A stretch of 64,000 bases of DNA from Sphaerosporella brunnea (GCA_008704415.1 VXIS01000121.1:57612-121611), one strand, 5' to 3'. Counted from the stretch's first letter, positions 43,283-54,293 are shown. The notes: generated by a model from the sequence alone, not told the origin. Numbers and translations are program-made.

Positions 43283-45339
43283 GGGGAGGGGGGGGGGGCG
43301 GGGGGTGGTAGGGGGGGGGAGGGGGGGGGGGAGGAGGGGGGGGGGGGGTGGGGGGGGGGGGGGGGGGAGGGGGAGGGGTGGGGGGAAGGGAGGGGGGGGG
43401 GGTGGCGGTCAAAAGTGAACCCCGATCGTTCCGTTGAACGCTCGCATGAGGTTGTAAACGGAAGAACTTTGGAGAATGCGGCGAAGGCGGGAACCTCCCC
43501 TGATCGTTCCACTCGTTCCGGTCTTCATAGCTGCCCATGGCGTTCCTGCTGCGAGAACGCATTGAATTGGCCGTCTAGGAGCAAAATCTGAACCGCCAGC
43601 GCCACCGAAAGCCCGTTGAATTAAGTTTCCCAGTTTCGCCAGTGTGCTGGGTGTTGGACTGGGATGGAAGACGGCGTGGATATTCCGAGGAGAAACCATC
43701 CCACGGGTATGTCTCAATCGCGTATTGGGGTGGTCCTATCGGGACAACCGCAGCGGTTATGGTGTGGAGCCGCCAATTGTAGAAGTGAGACAAAGCTTCC
43801 GTCGCTGCTGTCTCGTAAGGGTGTTGGCTCCGTGTTAGACTTGAACATAACGTTGCAGTCTAGATCGACACAGATGAAATCATCCTCTGCAGTTCTAATT
43901 CTCATAACGTCGTTCTATACCAACAATATAAGGACATGGGGCCTACAGCTTTCCGTAAGCGTAATTCCACACAGTAAAATTCGGGGTTTATCGTTACCTC
44001 TAGGGCAGCGATTATAGCGCGCCGGAAGGACTGGAATATAGATGCCCAGCCAATTCATAGGCGGGTACATCGGCTCACCAAAGCCCTCGACACGAGCTGC
44101 AACATCGCTGTATGCGAGGATATAGAGGATAATAGCGACGACTCTGACAGTGCATACTCGAATAGAGGCAACAATGTTCGAATGTCAAGCGCTCTGAAAA
44201 ACTGGTAAGGTCGTATTGCGGAACTCAGGCAATTCATTCGCAGCCGCCTTCGGGCATATAAACGGAGCTCTCTAATAGCCCACTTCCAACTGGGTTTATG
44301 GACGAGGTCGGCGCAGGTAATTCGGTCGCGCACAGATTGACAACATATCTGCGAACGTCAGTAACAATATAGCAGGGCTTGTAAGTGGCTCATACCGTTC
44401 CAGGGGCTGCCAAATTCCAACCCTAGGGAAGAAGCGGGAACACGCTGAATAGATCCGTTCATCATAGGCACCACGACCGCCTTGAGCCATTCATTCCAGA
44501 AACCCCGTCAGGAAGCATCTTTTTCCGAGAACTCCGTAGCCCGTGGAATCCACAGGCCGTTCATCCGCCATCCGTCAATCCCCCGATCTTTGACGCCGCT
44601 CCATGCCGAACTGGCCGCAGAAGGTCCAGCCATCAGACCACAATCTTCTCCTCGGTCGCAAGAATGGCTTCGTCTAATCTCTCCCGCTCCTCCCGGATCG
44701 TTTACTACGCTGGTAATCGCGCCAAAGTTTACTAAGCTGCGCCCGTTCCTGCGCCAACCTAGAACAATGTGAGACAAGAGCTGTTTTGTATTCATACTTG
44801 CGAAATCCTCTTACCTCTCACCCAAGCTCGCCGCCAATATCTCTCTCCTCTTCGGTCATATTGTCTCTTCGCCATTCCCACATCTTCGGCTCCAAGTCTT
44901 CCGCCGCTTTGGGGTTCAGCGGAAACACAATTATCACCACCATATGCCATGTAACCGCGCATTATCGCCCCCGTCATTGTCTGAGTACGTGCTACGTATG
45001 AGCCGATGTCGCACAATGCATGGGGATCGGGACTTACGAACCATGCCATGTTGAACGTGCATCTCGTCGCCTGACACAAGTACATCGTTGGGAAATGCAA
45101 ACATGGCACGTACTGGAAGGGGCCTCGCCGTTGCCTCTTCCGTCAAGTGTTTGGAGGAAACTTCCAACAGGACGGGCTCAACTTTCGTTGACGGTCATGT
45201 GGGGAGGGTTGACGGTGAGGAGCTGGTATGACGGATTGTAGTTGACATCCGCCTCGCCGGTCCTAATCGAGCGCAGAAATGACGTAAGATATGACTTGGA
45301 AACACAACCAACCACCACTGACGCAGATTGCTTTGCATG
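42074..45339 (-). pseudogene. Broken copy of the DENN-C1 gene, left arm
   Basis: Follows 45709-48816 in reverse complement with frequent indels and substitutions and one long poly-G block (43224-43403). Frames are broken every few dozen codons. The copy ends abruptly at 45,339 inside the first visible intron, where the A/C-only tract begins. Confidence 0.85.
43224..43403. other. Poly-G block inserted in the left-arm DENN copy
   Basis: About 180 bp of nearly pure G with a few A, T and C, replacing about 15 bp in the right arm (between CCGCTTGCCG and GCGGTCAAA). It produces spurious Gly- and Pro-rich frames on both strands. No biological repeat of this kind exists at the equivalent right-arm position (near 47675). 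Confidence 0.9.
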
Positions 45340-45342
45340 AAT

Positions 45343-45518
45343 ACCAACACAACCACACAAAACCCCCAACCAACCAAAAACCCCAAACCCCCACACCCCC
45401 AAACACCCCAACACCCAACACCAACCCCCCAACAACACACCCCCAACCCCAACCACACCCAAAAACCACAAAAAACAAAAAAAAACACAAACCAAACAAC
45501 CAACAAAAAAAAAACACC
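45343..45518. other. A/C-only tract at the palindrome centre
   Basis: 176 consecutive bases with no G and no T, irregular in order (AACCACACAAAACCCCCAAC and similar), with longer A runs toward the right end. It separates the last matching base of the left arm (45,339) from coding sequence of the DENN gene (from about 45,520). Confidence 0.95.
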
Positions 45519-45519
45519 G

Positions 45520-48500
45520 CTTGTCGTTCAGTGCGGGAACAGTGGTGCCAAACAGGCCGTTGATTCACCCGCGCGCACAACAGGTGTTGAACGCGGAACC
45601 GCCAAAGCTGGAAAAGGCGAACTCTCTGAGAAGGAGAATTTCCCTTCGAGATCTGACGTCAATGCGGCGGTCTCCATCTGTAGTCAACAGAGCTTGTAAG
45701 TTGTGCATATTCATGCAAAGCAATCTGCGGCAGTGGTGGTTGGTTGTGTTCCAAAGCTCATATCTAACGTCATTTCTGCAGCATCGATTAGGACCGCGAG
45801 GCGAATGTCAAACTACAATTCCGTCATACCAGCTCCTCAGCCGCTCAACACCTCCCCCAACATGCACCCGCTCAAACGAAAGTTTGAGCCCGTCCTGTTG
45901 GATAGGTATCCTCCAAAACACTTGACAGAAGAGGCCAAACGGCGAGGCCCCTTCCCGGACTACGTGCCAATGTTTGCATTTCCCAACGATGTGAACATTG
46001 TCTCATGCGACGAGAGGCCACGTTCAACATGGCATGGATTCGTAAGTCCCGATCCCCATGCATTGTGCGACATCGGCTCATACGTAGCACGTACTTCCAG
46101 ACAATGACCGGGGGCGATAATGCGCGGTTACATGGCATATGCGTGATAATATGGCTTCCGCTGAACCCCAAAGCGGCGGAAGACTTGGAGCGAAGATGTG
46201 AGGAATGGCGAAGAGACAATATGACCGAAGAGGAGAGAGAATTGGCGGCGAGCTTGGGTGAGAGGTAAGGATTTCGCAATATGAATACGAAACAGCTCTT
46301 GTCTCACATTGTTCTAGGTTGGCGCAGGAACGGGCCAGGCTTAGTAAACTATTGGCGCGATTACCAGGCGTAGTAAACGATCCGGAGGAGCGGGAGAGAT
46401 TAGACGAAGCCATTCTTGCGACCGAGGAGAAGATTGGTCTGATGGCGGACCTTCTGCGGCCAGTTCGGCATGGAGCGGCGTCAAAGATCGAGGGATTGAC
46501 GGATGGCGAGACCGGCCTGTGGATTCCACGGGCTTACGGAGTTCTCGGAAAAGATGCTTCCTTGACGGGTTTCTGGAAAGAATGGCTCAAGGCGGTCGTG
46601 GTGCCTATGATGAACGGATCTATCCAGCGTGTTCCCGCTTCTTCCCCTAGGGTTGGAATTTGGCAGCCCCTGGAACGGTAGGAGGCCACTTACAAGCCCC
46701 AGCTATATATGTTACTGACGTTCGCAGATATGTTGTCAATCTGTGCGCCGAATTACCTGCGCCGACCTCGTCCAAAACCCAGGTGGAAGTGGCTATTAGA
46801 GAGCTCCGTTTATATGCCCGAAGGGCGGCTGCGAATGAATTGCCTGAGTCCCGCAATACGGACCTTTACAGTTTGTTCAGAGCGCTTGACATTCAGAACA
46901 TTGTTGCTCTATTCGAGTATGCACTGTCAGAGTCTCGCATTATCCTCCTATCCTCGCATACAGCGATGTTGCAGCTCGTGTCGAGGGCTTTGGTGAGCCT
47001 GATGTACCCGCTGAATTGGCTGGGCATCTATATTCCAGTCCTTCCGGCGCGCCTAATCGCTGCCCTAGAGGTAACCGATAACCCCGAATTTTACTGTGTG
47101 GAATTACCGCTTACGGAAAGCTGTAGGCCCCATGTCCTTATATTGTTGGTATAGAACGACGTTATGAGAAATTAGAACTGCCAGAGGATGATTTCATCTG
47201 TGTCGATCTAGACTGCAACGTTATGTTCAAGTCTAACACGGAGCCAACACCCTTACCGAGACAGCAGCGACGGAAGCTTGTCTCACTTCTACAATTGGCG
47301 GCTCCACACCATAACCGCTGCGGTGTCCCGATAGGACCACCCCAATACGCGATTGAGACATACCCGTGGGATGGTTTCTCCTCGGAATATCCCGCCGTCT
47401 TCCATCCCAGTCCAACACCCAGCACACTGGCGAAACTGGTGAACCTTAATTCAACGGCTTTCGGTGGCGCTGGCGGTTCAGATTTTGCTCCTAGACCGCC
47501 AATTCTCAATGCGTTCTCGCAGGCCAGGAACGCCAATGGCGGCAGCTATGACAGACCCGGAACGAGTGGAACGATCAGGGGAGGTTCCCCGCCTTCGCCG
47601 CATTCTCCAAAGTCTTCCGTTTACAACTCATCGAGCGTTCAACGGAACGATTCGGGGTTCACTTTGACCGCCACACTGCGCGGCAAGCGGTCCGGTAATT
47701 TCGACGCAGCGTCGCGACGTAGTTCGTCCTTCGGCTTCGAGCGAACACCGACTTTGAGGCGCCCGAGTTTGCCATTTGCAAATCACTCACCGTCACCCTC
47801 GACCTCTTCGCTCGGCGCCTCTTCCACTGATGGAAATTCGGGTTCCTTATCCCAGGCTTATGCACCTTCGGTATTTGCACCGTCGACGCTCGCGGCGTCG
47901 ACAATCATGCCAAATATGCTGATGCAACCTGTTCGGAACACCGAAACAACCCAGTGGATAGAAGGACATTGCATGAATTACCAGCCGAATGATTACGACA
48001 CTTTGTGCTCGATATGCGAGGAGAAGCCTGATGACGGAATCTTTACATGTACCAACTGCCGCGTTGCTGTACACCCCCGGTGCGCCCACATGGTGGTGCT
48101 GCCGTGCGCTTCCGCATTCTATCCCGATCAGATCCGGGCCGCGTTCGTGCGATGCTTCGCGAGTCTGTTTTACACGTACCGCAAGTTCCTCGGGGCGCCG
48201 AGTGCGGATGGCAAGAAAGCTGGCAAACTGTACCGGTTCAACATGGACGGATTCCTCAAGAGTATGCCGCAGGAAAACGCTATGTACATTCAAATGCTCG
48301 AGCAAACACAGGCGTTCAGCGAGTTCATCCATGACCGCGAGTCGAAGAAGGCCACAGATCCCAGCGTTAAACTGTTCGACGAGGTGATCCTATCGAAAAA
48401 GAACCGGGGGAAGACGGGATTCTTTTCGCGAACCAGTACGTTGACCACTGTGGCCGAAACGGCAGCCTCGTGCCTCCGATCTCCTTCTAACTGGAATACA

Positions 48501-48816
48501 GAACCTGCGTATCTCGCAGATACGACCGAACACATCTGGCGCACTGTGAGCTCGCCAGCTTCTAGCTCGAAGGGAAATGAGCAGAGGGTTTCTCCCAACA
48601 GAAGTATGCGGCCTTTCCCTTACCAAATATCGTCTTTCCCTCCCCATGCTGACCCCAATCATAGTACCTGCAAAGCTGGACCCGATCCTCCTGCGGCCCT
48701 CGAGGGCAACTGTGGCCACTCCAGCCACCGCCTCCAAGGGAAAAGCTGCCAAAAAAGCCACCCACACAAACCTGCCACAGGTACAAATCAACGGGGAACA
48801 GGAAGATACATTCTAG
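45520..48816 (+). CDS. DENN-domain protein with embedded C1-like zinc finger, 5'-truncated at palindrome centre; right arm
   Basis: Exons 45520-45695 (5' end missing), 45782-46041, 46101-46264, 46318-46677, 46728-47070, 47127-48435, 48502-48603 and 48665-48816 join in frame, with normal GT-AG introns of about 50-90 bp. The upstream DENN part has MFAFPNDVNIVS and, after an intron, TGGDNARLHGICVIIW. The core DENN part has SSHTAMLQLVSRALVSLMYP, NWLGIYIPVLP and, over the next junction, APCPYIVGIERRYEK. A C1-like finger follows (CSICEEKPDDGIFTCTNC, then HPRCAHMVVLPC), then a downstream DENN helix region (FAEFIHDR-like FSEFIHDRESKK). DENN proteins are exchange factors for Rab GTPases. A disordered Ser/Pro-rich stretch of about 150 residues precedes the finger. 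The stop is at 48814-48816. The start codon is not present: coding sequence runs into the A/C tract. Confidence 0.9.
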
Positions 48817-49885
48817 ACTGGGGGGGCGGAATAGTGTTTTACTCTTTTACTTGTTTTGCATCAAGGCGTTGCTTTTGTGGGGTTTCTTTGCTTTTTTTAC
48901 CCTTGTAGTTGAATACTTTTTCTTCTGTTTCTATAGGCACCTCTTTTTTTTTTTTTTTTTCCCCTTTTCCTTCTTGGTTGGCTGCTGCGAGATTTTGCGT
49001 AATGCGTTTGCTTGTGTTTTTTGTCTTGCCTCTTTCTTTACTATTTTGTTCAGTGTGTGTTCCGTTTTGGATTGTTCATCGTGCTGCAAGCTTGTGTGCT
49101 CCTGCGTTTTTTTTTTTCTTTTTGCGTGATTTCCGTTTCTATATATCCTGTATTGGGGGGCAAGGGGGAGTTATTTTTCTGTGGTTGACGGGTGTGAAGA
49201 CTTGAGTGAGTGAAGAAGCGGGAGTAATCTTGATTCAAACAAAGCTACTCTACTTACTTACTTTACCGTCGGTGTGATAACGGATCCATGAGATAAGATC
49301 AAACTTGATCTTGCTGCAGCGAAAAAGCCCCCACCATTCACCATTGTTTCTCAATAAATTGCAAGCTTTGTGGTGGTGGTGGTGGTGGTGGTCACCAGGA
49401 GCGCCGTTCGTGAGACGTCGCACCCCCCCCCCCTATCCCATGAACCCGCCAGAGCAGGCACGACACCGCACGGCAGGCAGCCTACCCGACGAAACACCCC
49501 GTGACCGGCGGACATGGCACCACAACGGAGCCGGAGCAGAAGACCACCTAAGTCACATCGAGTGATATTTAATGCAGTCTCGTTCACAATCTAGCTCCAA
49601 TGGTACATCTTGCTAAAAATCTCGAGAACGACAGAAAAAAGACTTAATCGAGAGAGCATTACAATCAATCTGATTTCCATTCAATCGTCGTGGCAGTTGC
49701 AATCCCATCAACGGGATTGATCCACCACATCAAGTGTTACAAATAGGTATCATCTCCCAGACAGAACAAAAACAAACAAAAACAGGCAAGTATGAATCCA
49801 GTAGCCACAGAAAAAAGATCCACTGATTAAAGCAAAAAAAAAGAGAAAGTCAAAGTAATGTTCACCAAACAAACGCACTAGGTCT
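48817..49885. other. Spacer between convergent DENN and 481-aa genes, right arm
   Basis: T-rich with a T18 run at about 48944-48961 and a TGG run of about eight units at 49371-49392; presumably two 3' untranslated regions. No gene seen. Confidence 0.5.
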
Positions 49886-51372
49886 TCAAGCATCGCCAAG
49901 GTCAAACTTCGGATCCTCGGCCTCCAGATCGTGAACACTCGCCTTGGTAGAAGCCTTAATAGACCGTTTCCCCGTAATTCTGTTAGTAGCGGCCCTCAAA
50001 TCCGGACTCGCCTTCTTCTTTTTAAGCTCTTTGCCTGTGAGTGGCGCTTCAGTCCTCTTAATCCTCTTGGATCTACCTCCACGAGCTTTATTAACATCCA
50101 CTGCCCATTCAGGGCCCTCCGGTCCCTCAGAGCTAGCAGAATATTCTGGAAGGGAATAATCCGTGCTAGTTCCCATCTCCTTAAGTGAACGGAACGCCTT
50201 TTTTCTCCTCAGCCATCCGGGCTTGGGGGTGCTCTGTGCAAGCGGACTCTCCATGTCCAATCCCTCCTCCGGTATGGTAACAAGTTTGTACGGAGCATGT
50301 TGTACGACTGTCTTCTTATCCTCGTAGCTGACAGAATATCCTCCGTTGGGAAGGGAAAGCTCGTCCACGTCTTCTCCCTCAAGGGTCACTTTTGGGAAGC
50401 CGGGCTGCTCTAGCTTTTCCATCTCGAGAATGAAGTCTGAAGACTTGAACTTGCCCTGGATAAGAGCCGCGGGCTCTTCGGGGAGCGGATAGTACTTCTT
50501 ACCGTGTTGCCGGCTGGGACTCTTGAGCAGTACGTTCGCCGCACGCTTGGCGCCGGAAACTACGCCACAGGCTTTATCTTTTAACCAGGCGGCGGTCGGG
50601 GAGGTGGTACTGGGTTTCCCAGGAATGCGAGTGACTACCGCGTCCTCGTCGCCGTTGGGGATAACCAGAGCCCTGCCAAGTGAGGCCCTGGTGGCTCTTC
50701 GGGAAGTATTTTGTTCCGGAATGTGGCCGTGGTGAAGAATGTTTTCTTGATCCATACCAGGATTCACATTGCGAGACGGCTGTCGGGCGTGTGGTGTAAA
50801 ATTGGTGCTTTTGGAGGCCAGGGCATTTTTCTTTCCTTTGGATGATTGTTCCTTGGACAGCAGCTTCTCGTCGACAACTGTGGCCGTTTTCTCTTGCTTT
50901 TTGGTATTGGCAACTTTCGTAAGCCGGGGCGGTTGAGCGTCAGTTGTAGTCTCCTTTTTGTGCCCAATGCTGGGAGTAGGTGGGGGAGGCGGCGGAAGCA
51001 GCTTCCTGTTTCCGGGGGGTATCGTAGCTTTCTTCTTCCCTGCCAAGCGTGGGGGCATCGGTGGTGGCAACTCCGGCTCGTCATCCTCAGGCTCAGCTGT
51101 AGCCGGCACCTCTGGAATCTCGAAACCTCCGTCCTCCTCTCCGAGGACCGGGTCCAGGAATGGATCCTCGCTGGCTTCATCCAGGAAGGGGTTATCCACT
51201 ACGTTCGATGCATCAGCTGAGGAGCAGATGCAGAGATATTAGTCAGAGTGACGGTACCAGCACGCCCAAGCTCATCCTCTTCATCAAGCTGGTGGCGGAA
51301 TCGGGTAGGAGCAGTGGGGGTGGGTGGATGGCGGAGCTGGGTATTGTGTTTGTGTCTCAGTTTCGCGGGCAT
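49886..51372 (-). CDS. Unrecognised basic, low-complexity protein, right-arm copy
   Basis: Exon 1, 51258-51372 (ATG; MPAKLRHKHNTQLRH), joins exon 2, 49886-51216, across a 41-bp intron (GTACCG donor, CTGACTAAT branch site, CTCAG acceptor) to give 481 aa. The N-terminal region is acidic (DNPFLDEASEDPFLDPVLGE, then EPEDDEPELPPP) and includes NPF/DPF-like tripeptides of the kind bound by endocytic EH and adaptor domains. It is followed by a Pro run (LLPPPPPPTPS), a Lys/Ser-rich part and a basic C-terminal third (KRIKRTEAPLTGKELKKKK). I recognise no folded domain; it is mostly disordered. The apparent frame beginning at 51199 uses a GTG codon and is not the real start. Convergent with the DENN gene. 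Confidence 0.72.
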
Positions 51373-51909
51373 GATTGAACAGTAGATCTTTCTGGGGCTG
51401 ATTTAGATGGAGTTGCAATATAGAGTAGCAGTGGGAAAGGGCAGTGTATATGTGGAAGCTGCGGCAATGCGGTGTTGAGGGTGTGTGGTAATGGAAGTGG
51501 GAGAGTGACAGCCAGTGAAGCTCGCTGCTAAGACACTATGAATCTTGCATTAAAAGTATAAAATTAAATTCAACACGCCCACAGCCCCCACAATCTCAGC
51601 AAACTCTACTATATCTTATATGAGAGACTGGCATTGTTTTTCATTCACCTACGGGAAACGTATATGCACGATTTCGTACACTCGATGTCGTTGTTGGGGC
51701 GAGAGGAACTGACACCAGAAAACCTCGCCATGGCTCAGTACGGGCCTGAAGCATACACTGCACGGCGGAAACCACCGTGAGCACAAGAAGAAAGGTTGCG
51801 TGGCAGCTTACAGTTCCGCGCCGAGCTTGGGATCTTGGCGCGAATGATCTCGTGTGTTCGCCCCATAAAATAGGTATTATGAAAATCTGCCGTAGAGAAG
51901 AACGATCAG
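51373..51909. other. Spacer between 481-aa gene and 5S gene, right arm
   Basis: Probable promoter of the 481-aa gene. A minus-strand frame at 51641-51919 is open in both arms but unrecognised. Confidence 0.4.
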
Positions 51910-52024
51910 CTACGGTCATAGAACATTGAAACCACGGCTTCCCGTCCGCTCAGCCCTAGTTAAGCAGTGTATCGCGAGGTTAGTACTATGGTGGGTGACC
52001 ACATGGGAATCCCTCGTACTGTAG
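51910..52024 (+). rRNA. 5S rRNA gene, right-arm copy
   Basis: 115 nt. The conserved core GGCTTCCCGTCCGCTCAGCC is followed by TTAAGCAGTG, GCGAGGTTAGTACTATGG and GGGTGACCACATGGGAAT. The ends CTACGGT and ACTGTAG pair to form helix I with one G-U. The run TAGTTAAGCAG with GGTTAGTACT corresponds to the internal promoter (A box, intermediate element, C box) for TFIIIA/Pol III, and a T run directly follows (TTTTTGTTGTTTTT). Single dispersed 5S genes are usual in filamentous ascomycetes. Confidence 0.92.
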
Positions 52025-52461
52025 TTTTTGTTGTTTTTGCAGCTGTATGGCAATGCACAAACTCCTAACCCACAATTTACTCACTTCTACCATGGCCAGT
52101 GGTTATCTGCAAAACATATTAAGAGTAAATAATCATGATAGATGATATGGTATGTTTCTACACTTTTATCCTGCCTGCGAAACATTGGCTGGAGCTGGTA
52201 TGCCTCGTTGCATTGCCAGTGAAAACCCCCTAACTGACTCCTCATCTTTTCTCACTCGTTGCCATACATTTCGGATTTGCGCTAATACCCTGAAGTAAAC
52301 TTCAGGGCATATATTTTACACAGTACGCCTTTAAATTTCCGCTGTGGAATGGATGCAGCATGTAGGTTTGGTAGAATTGTGCCCGTGAATTCCTTCCATC
52401 AATTTTGCAGTAGTCCTTCTGCCTTGTGCAAAATGAGGTGGGTCATTTTCTGTACCCCATA

Positions 52462-53447
52462 AGGGTCGATAATTACAGTTCGATTGGGCAGCTTTCTGGT
52501 ACGTGACTTAATTTTAGGTAAAATTACGCTCTATATTACAGCGCTTGAGAGAAGTATCTTTGTTTGATGTGGACGCCTCCTCTTAGTAGAGAGCTCGGTG
52601 TCCGAGGGAAAGTGAGATTGGGGACCTCAAGACGGACAAACACACCCATTCTGGGCTCCATGAACACTTGCACAGACAAAGATACCTCCCCGAATTTCTG
52701 TCAGCCTTTCAAATCCGCCACACACTGCCCGGCGTAAAGGCAATCGTGCGCTGGGAATTGTTGACTTGGATCCGGTGAGTGCAGAGCTCACAGCAGACCG
52801 AGCCGATAATTATAAGCTGTCCTACATTCATGTAATCATGCGTATTCTGGAGCGCATCATCCAGTTTGGACCAGGTGGAAGAATTTGAAAAGCAGTTAGT
52901 AGAGTACTAGAAACTCGACGATGTGTGTATAGAGATCTCAATGCATTTGTTGTGGGTATTACTACTGTGGTGCTTGGGTAGGAGCGCCAGCGTTGTTGGA
53001 CCCCGCTTCATGAGACATCGCTCGGTCCTGTATTTTTTTTCATTGTAGTTTTGGCTCAAGCTCTGTATCGTTTTCAGAAAGGTATGGAAACGTATGGTAT
53101 AGTAATGTCAGTTATGAGTGTAAATAGTACCGTATTATCTCGGTAGTAAGGCAAGAACTCTGCCGCGGAAGTATGCTGTAGAAAGTAATGACGGGCCGCA
53201 GGCTCGGGGTGGAGGGCGCTCTGGAGCGCAAAAAGTACAACCTTAGACAGCGCGGGGTGGTGGAACGAGGTGGTGGAGCGGGCAAGCCGCTAGAGACAAG
53301 GAGGAGACTGCTGGTGAAGAGAGGATCGCCCGCCACGCGCTGTCTCCACTGCGCTTTGTTTAAGGTTCCCATCATTACTATATACAGCATACTTCCGCGA
53401 CAGAGTTCTTGCCTTACGACCGAGATAATACGGTAATTATCGACCCT
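52462..53447 (-). repeat. Repeat B, right arm
   Basis: Mirror of 37364-38354, five bases shorter overall, with the same 14-bp inverted ends. Confidence 0.55.
53130..53433. mobile_element. MITE-e, right arm
   Basis: Mirror of 37378-37683, two bases shorter, flanked by TA at 53128-53129 and 53434-53435. The extra T in the left-arm copy (CTCTGTCCGCGG against CTCTGTCGCGG here) is one of the small arm differences. Confidence 0.88.
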
Positions 53448-53506
53448 AGGTAGTACCGTAGCTTTGAATGTTCAAAGCACAAGAATTATACAACCCCGCT
53501 CTATTT

Positions 53507-54104
53507 CTAAACCTCAATCCCCCCCAAGAAGTCCTCCCCGCTCTCCGCCTCCCGTCCCCGCTGCCACATCGCCTCCTCCGCATCCACAAACGTAAGATGC
53601 GGGCCGTACGAGATGAGCAGCTCCTCTCCCTTGGCAATATCTCTAAGCGCAGTGTAAACCACTACCTGTTTTTCCAGGTTTCGTTTCCACCCTACATTCT
53701 GCCTACGCGCCGAGTGGTTGAACATCGAGCCCAGGCCTAACACTATCGCCTGCCGCAGCACGCTGGACTTGCCATCGTCGGTGGGCGTGGGCCAGTTGCT
53801 GGGTGGTGAGCGGCTTGGTTTATGGTGGAGCGGGCGGGCAAGGGAAGGGGAGAGTACTAGCTGTAGTGTAGTAACGATGTGTGCGTTACATGCTCGTCGA
53901 AGTCGCGTTCGCTCAGCAGTAGCACTGGTGCCGTGTCAATTACGGTTCCGGCGGGGATGAGCGCGGTCGCGAAGACACCACGGCCTGGGTAGGCGGAAGT
54001 TAGTGCGGCGCTGTGGGAGGGAGGCGGGAGAGGAGGCTCCCCTTGCCTTTGGGGGTCTCGAGGACAAGATTGAGCGTGGAGATGCGGGTTAGTGGCTGTG
54101 ACAT
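53507..54104 (-). CDS. Small SET-domain protein (putative lysine methyltransferase); right-arm copy
   Basis: Exons 54047-54104, 53858-53984 and 53507-53798 give a 158-aa protein that is almost only a SET domain. PKGRGVFAT near residue 20 is the SAM-binding start, LGLGSMFNHSARRQNVGW (about 90-108) holds the NHS core, and GEELLISYG (about 126-134) carries the catalytic Tyr. The second junction restores HYSYNWP, a usual SET spacing. Intron 1 (53985-54046) uses a GC donor (GCAAGG) and a normal CAG acceptor; without it the KGRGVF motif is not formed. Substrate unknown. It lies downstream of coatomer zeta on the same strand with 190 bp between. Confidence 0.87.
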
Positions 54105-54293
54105 TGCGGCGACGCGGGGCCGGCGGTGGTGGTGCGGTAAGAAAGAATGGTGTGGGTATGGGTTAGGGGTGAAGCCGAGATTCGAATGTTAGACTCGATG
54201 AAGATGCATCCCTTTTCAGTGTGTATCATACACAATTCCACGTCAAAATAACCTTCTCCTCCGCCGCCGCCTCCTCCTCCCCTCTCCTGCATA

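Larger units (their letters stand above)
26811..45339 (+). repeat. Left arm of giant inverted repeat (palindrome)
   Basis: Every landmark from 26,811 to about 39.2 kb recurs in reverse complement at about 90,812 minus its position; for example a 196-aa frame at 28649-29239 mirrors 61573-62163 and a 309-codon frame at 34575-35504 mirrors 55308-56237. The sum changes only by single bases along the way (90,811-90,812), meaning very few indels. From about 39.25 kb inward, matching continues but with frequent indels and substitutions, and the sum drifts to about 91,048 at the end because of inserted sequence. The arm ends at 45,339, inside an intron of the DENN gene. The outer end is not resolved because the partner arm leaves the window. 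Confidence 0.97.

Noticed and set aside
43106..43591. Gly-rich and Pro-rich frames on both strands
   Set aside because: They are translations of the poly-G block; the equivalent right-arm site codes for part of the DENN protein.
39250..45339. RIP (repeat-induced point mutation) as cause of the left-arm decay
   Set aside because: Differences from the right arm include many single-base insertions and deletions, transversions and a poly-G block. RIP gives only C-to-T/G-to-A transitions and would hit both copies.
45178..45699. Asn/Thr/Pro/Lys-rich and Val/Gly/Trp/Cys-rich frames at the centre
   Set aside because: They only translate the A/C-only tract or its complement.
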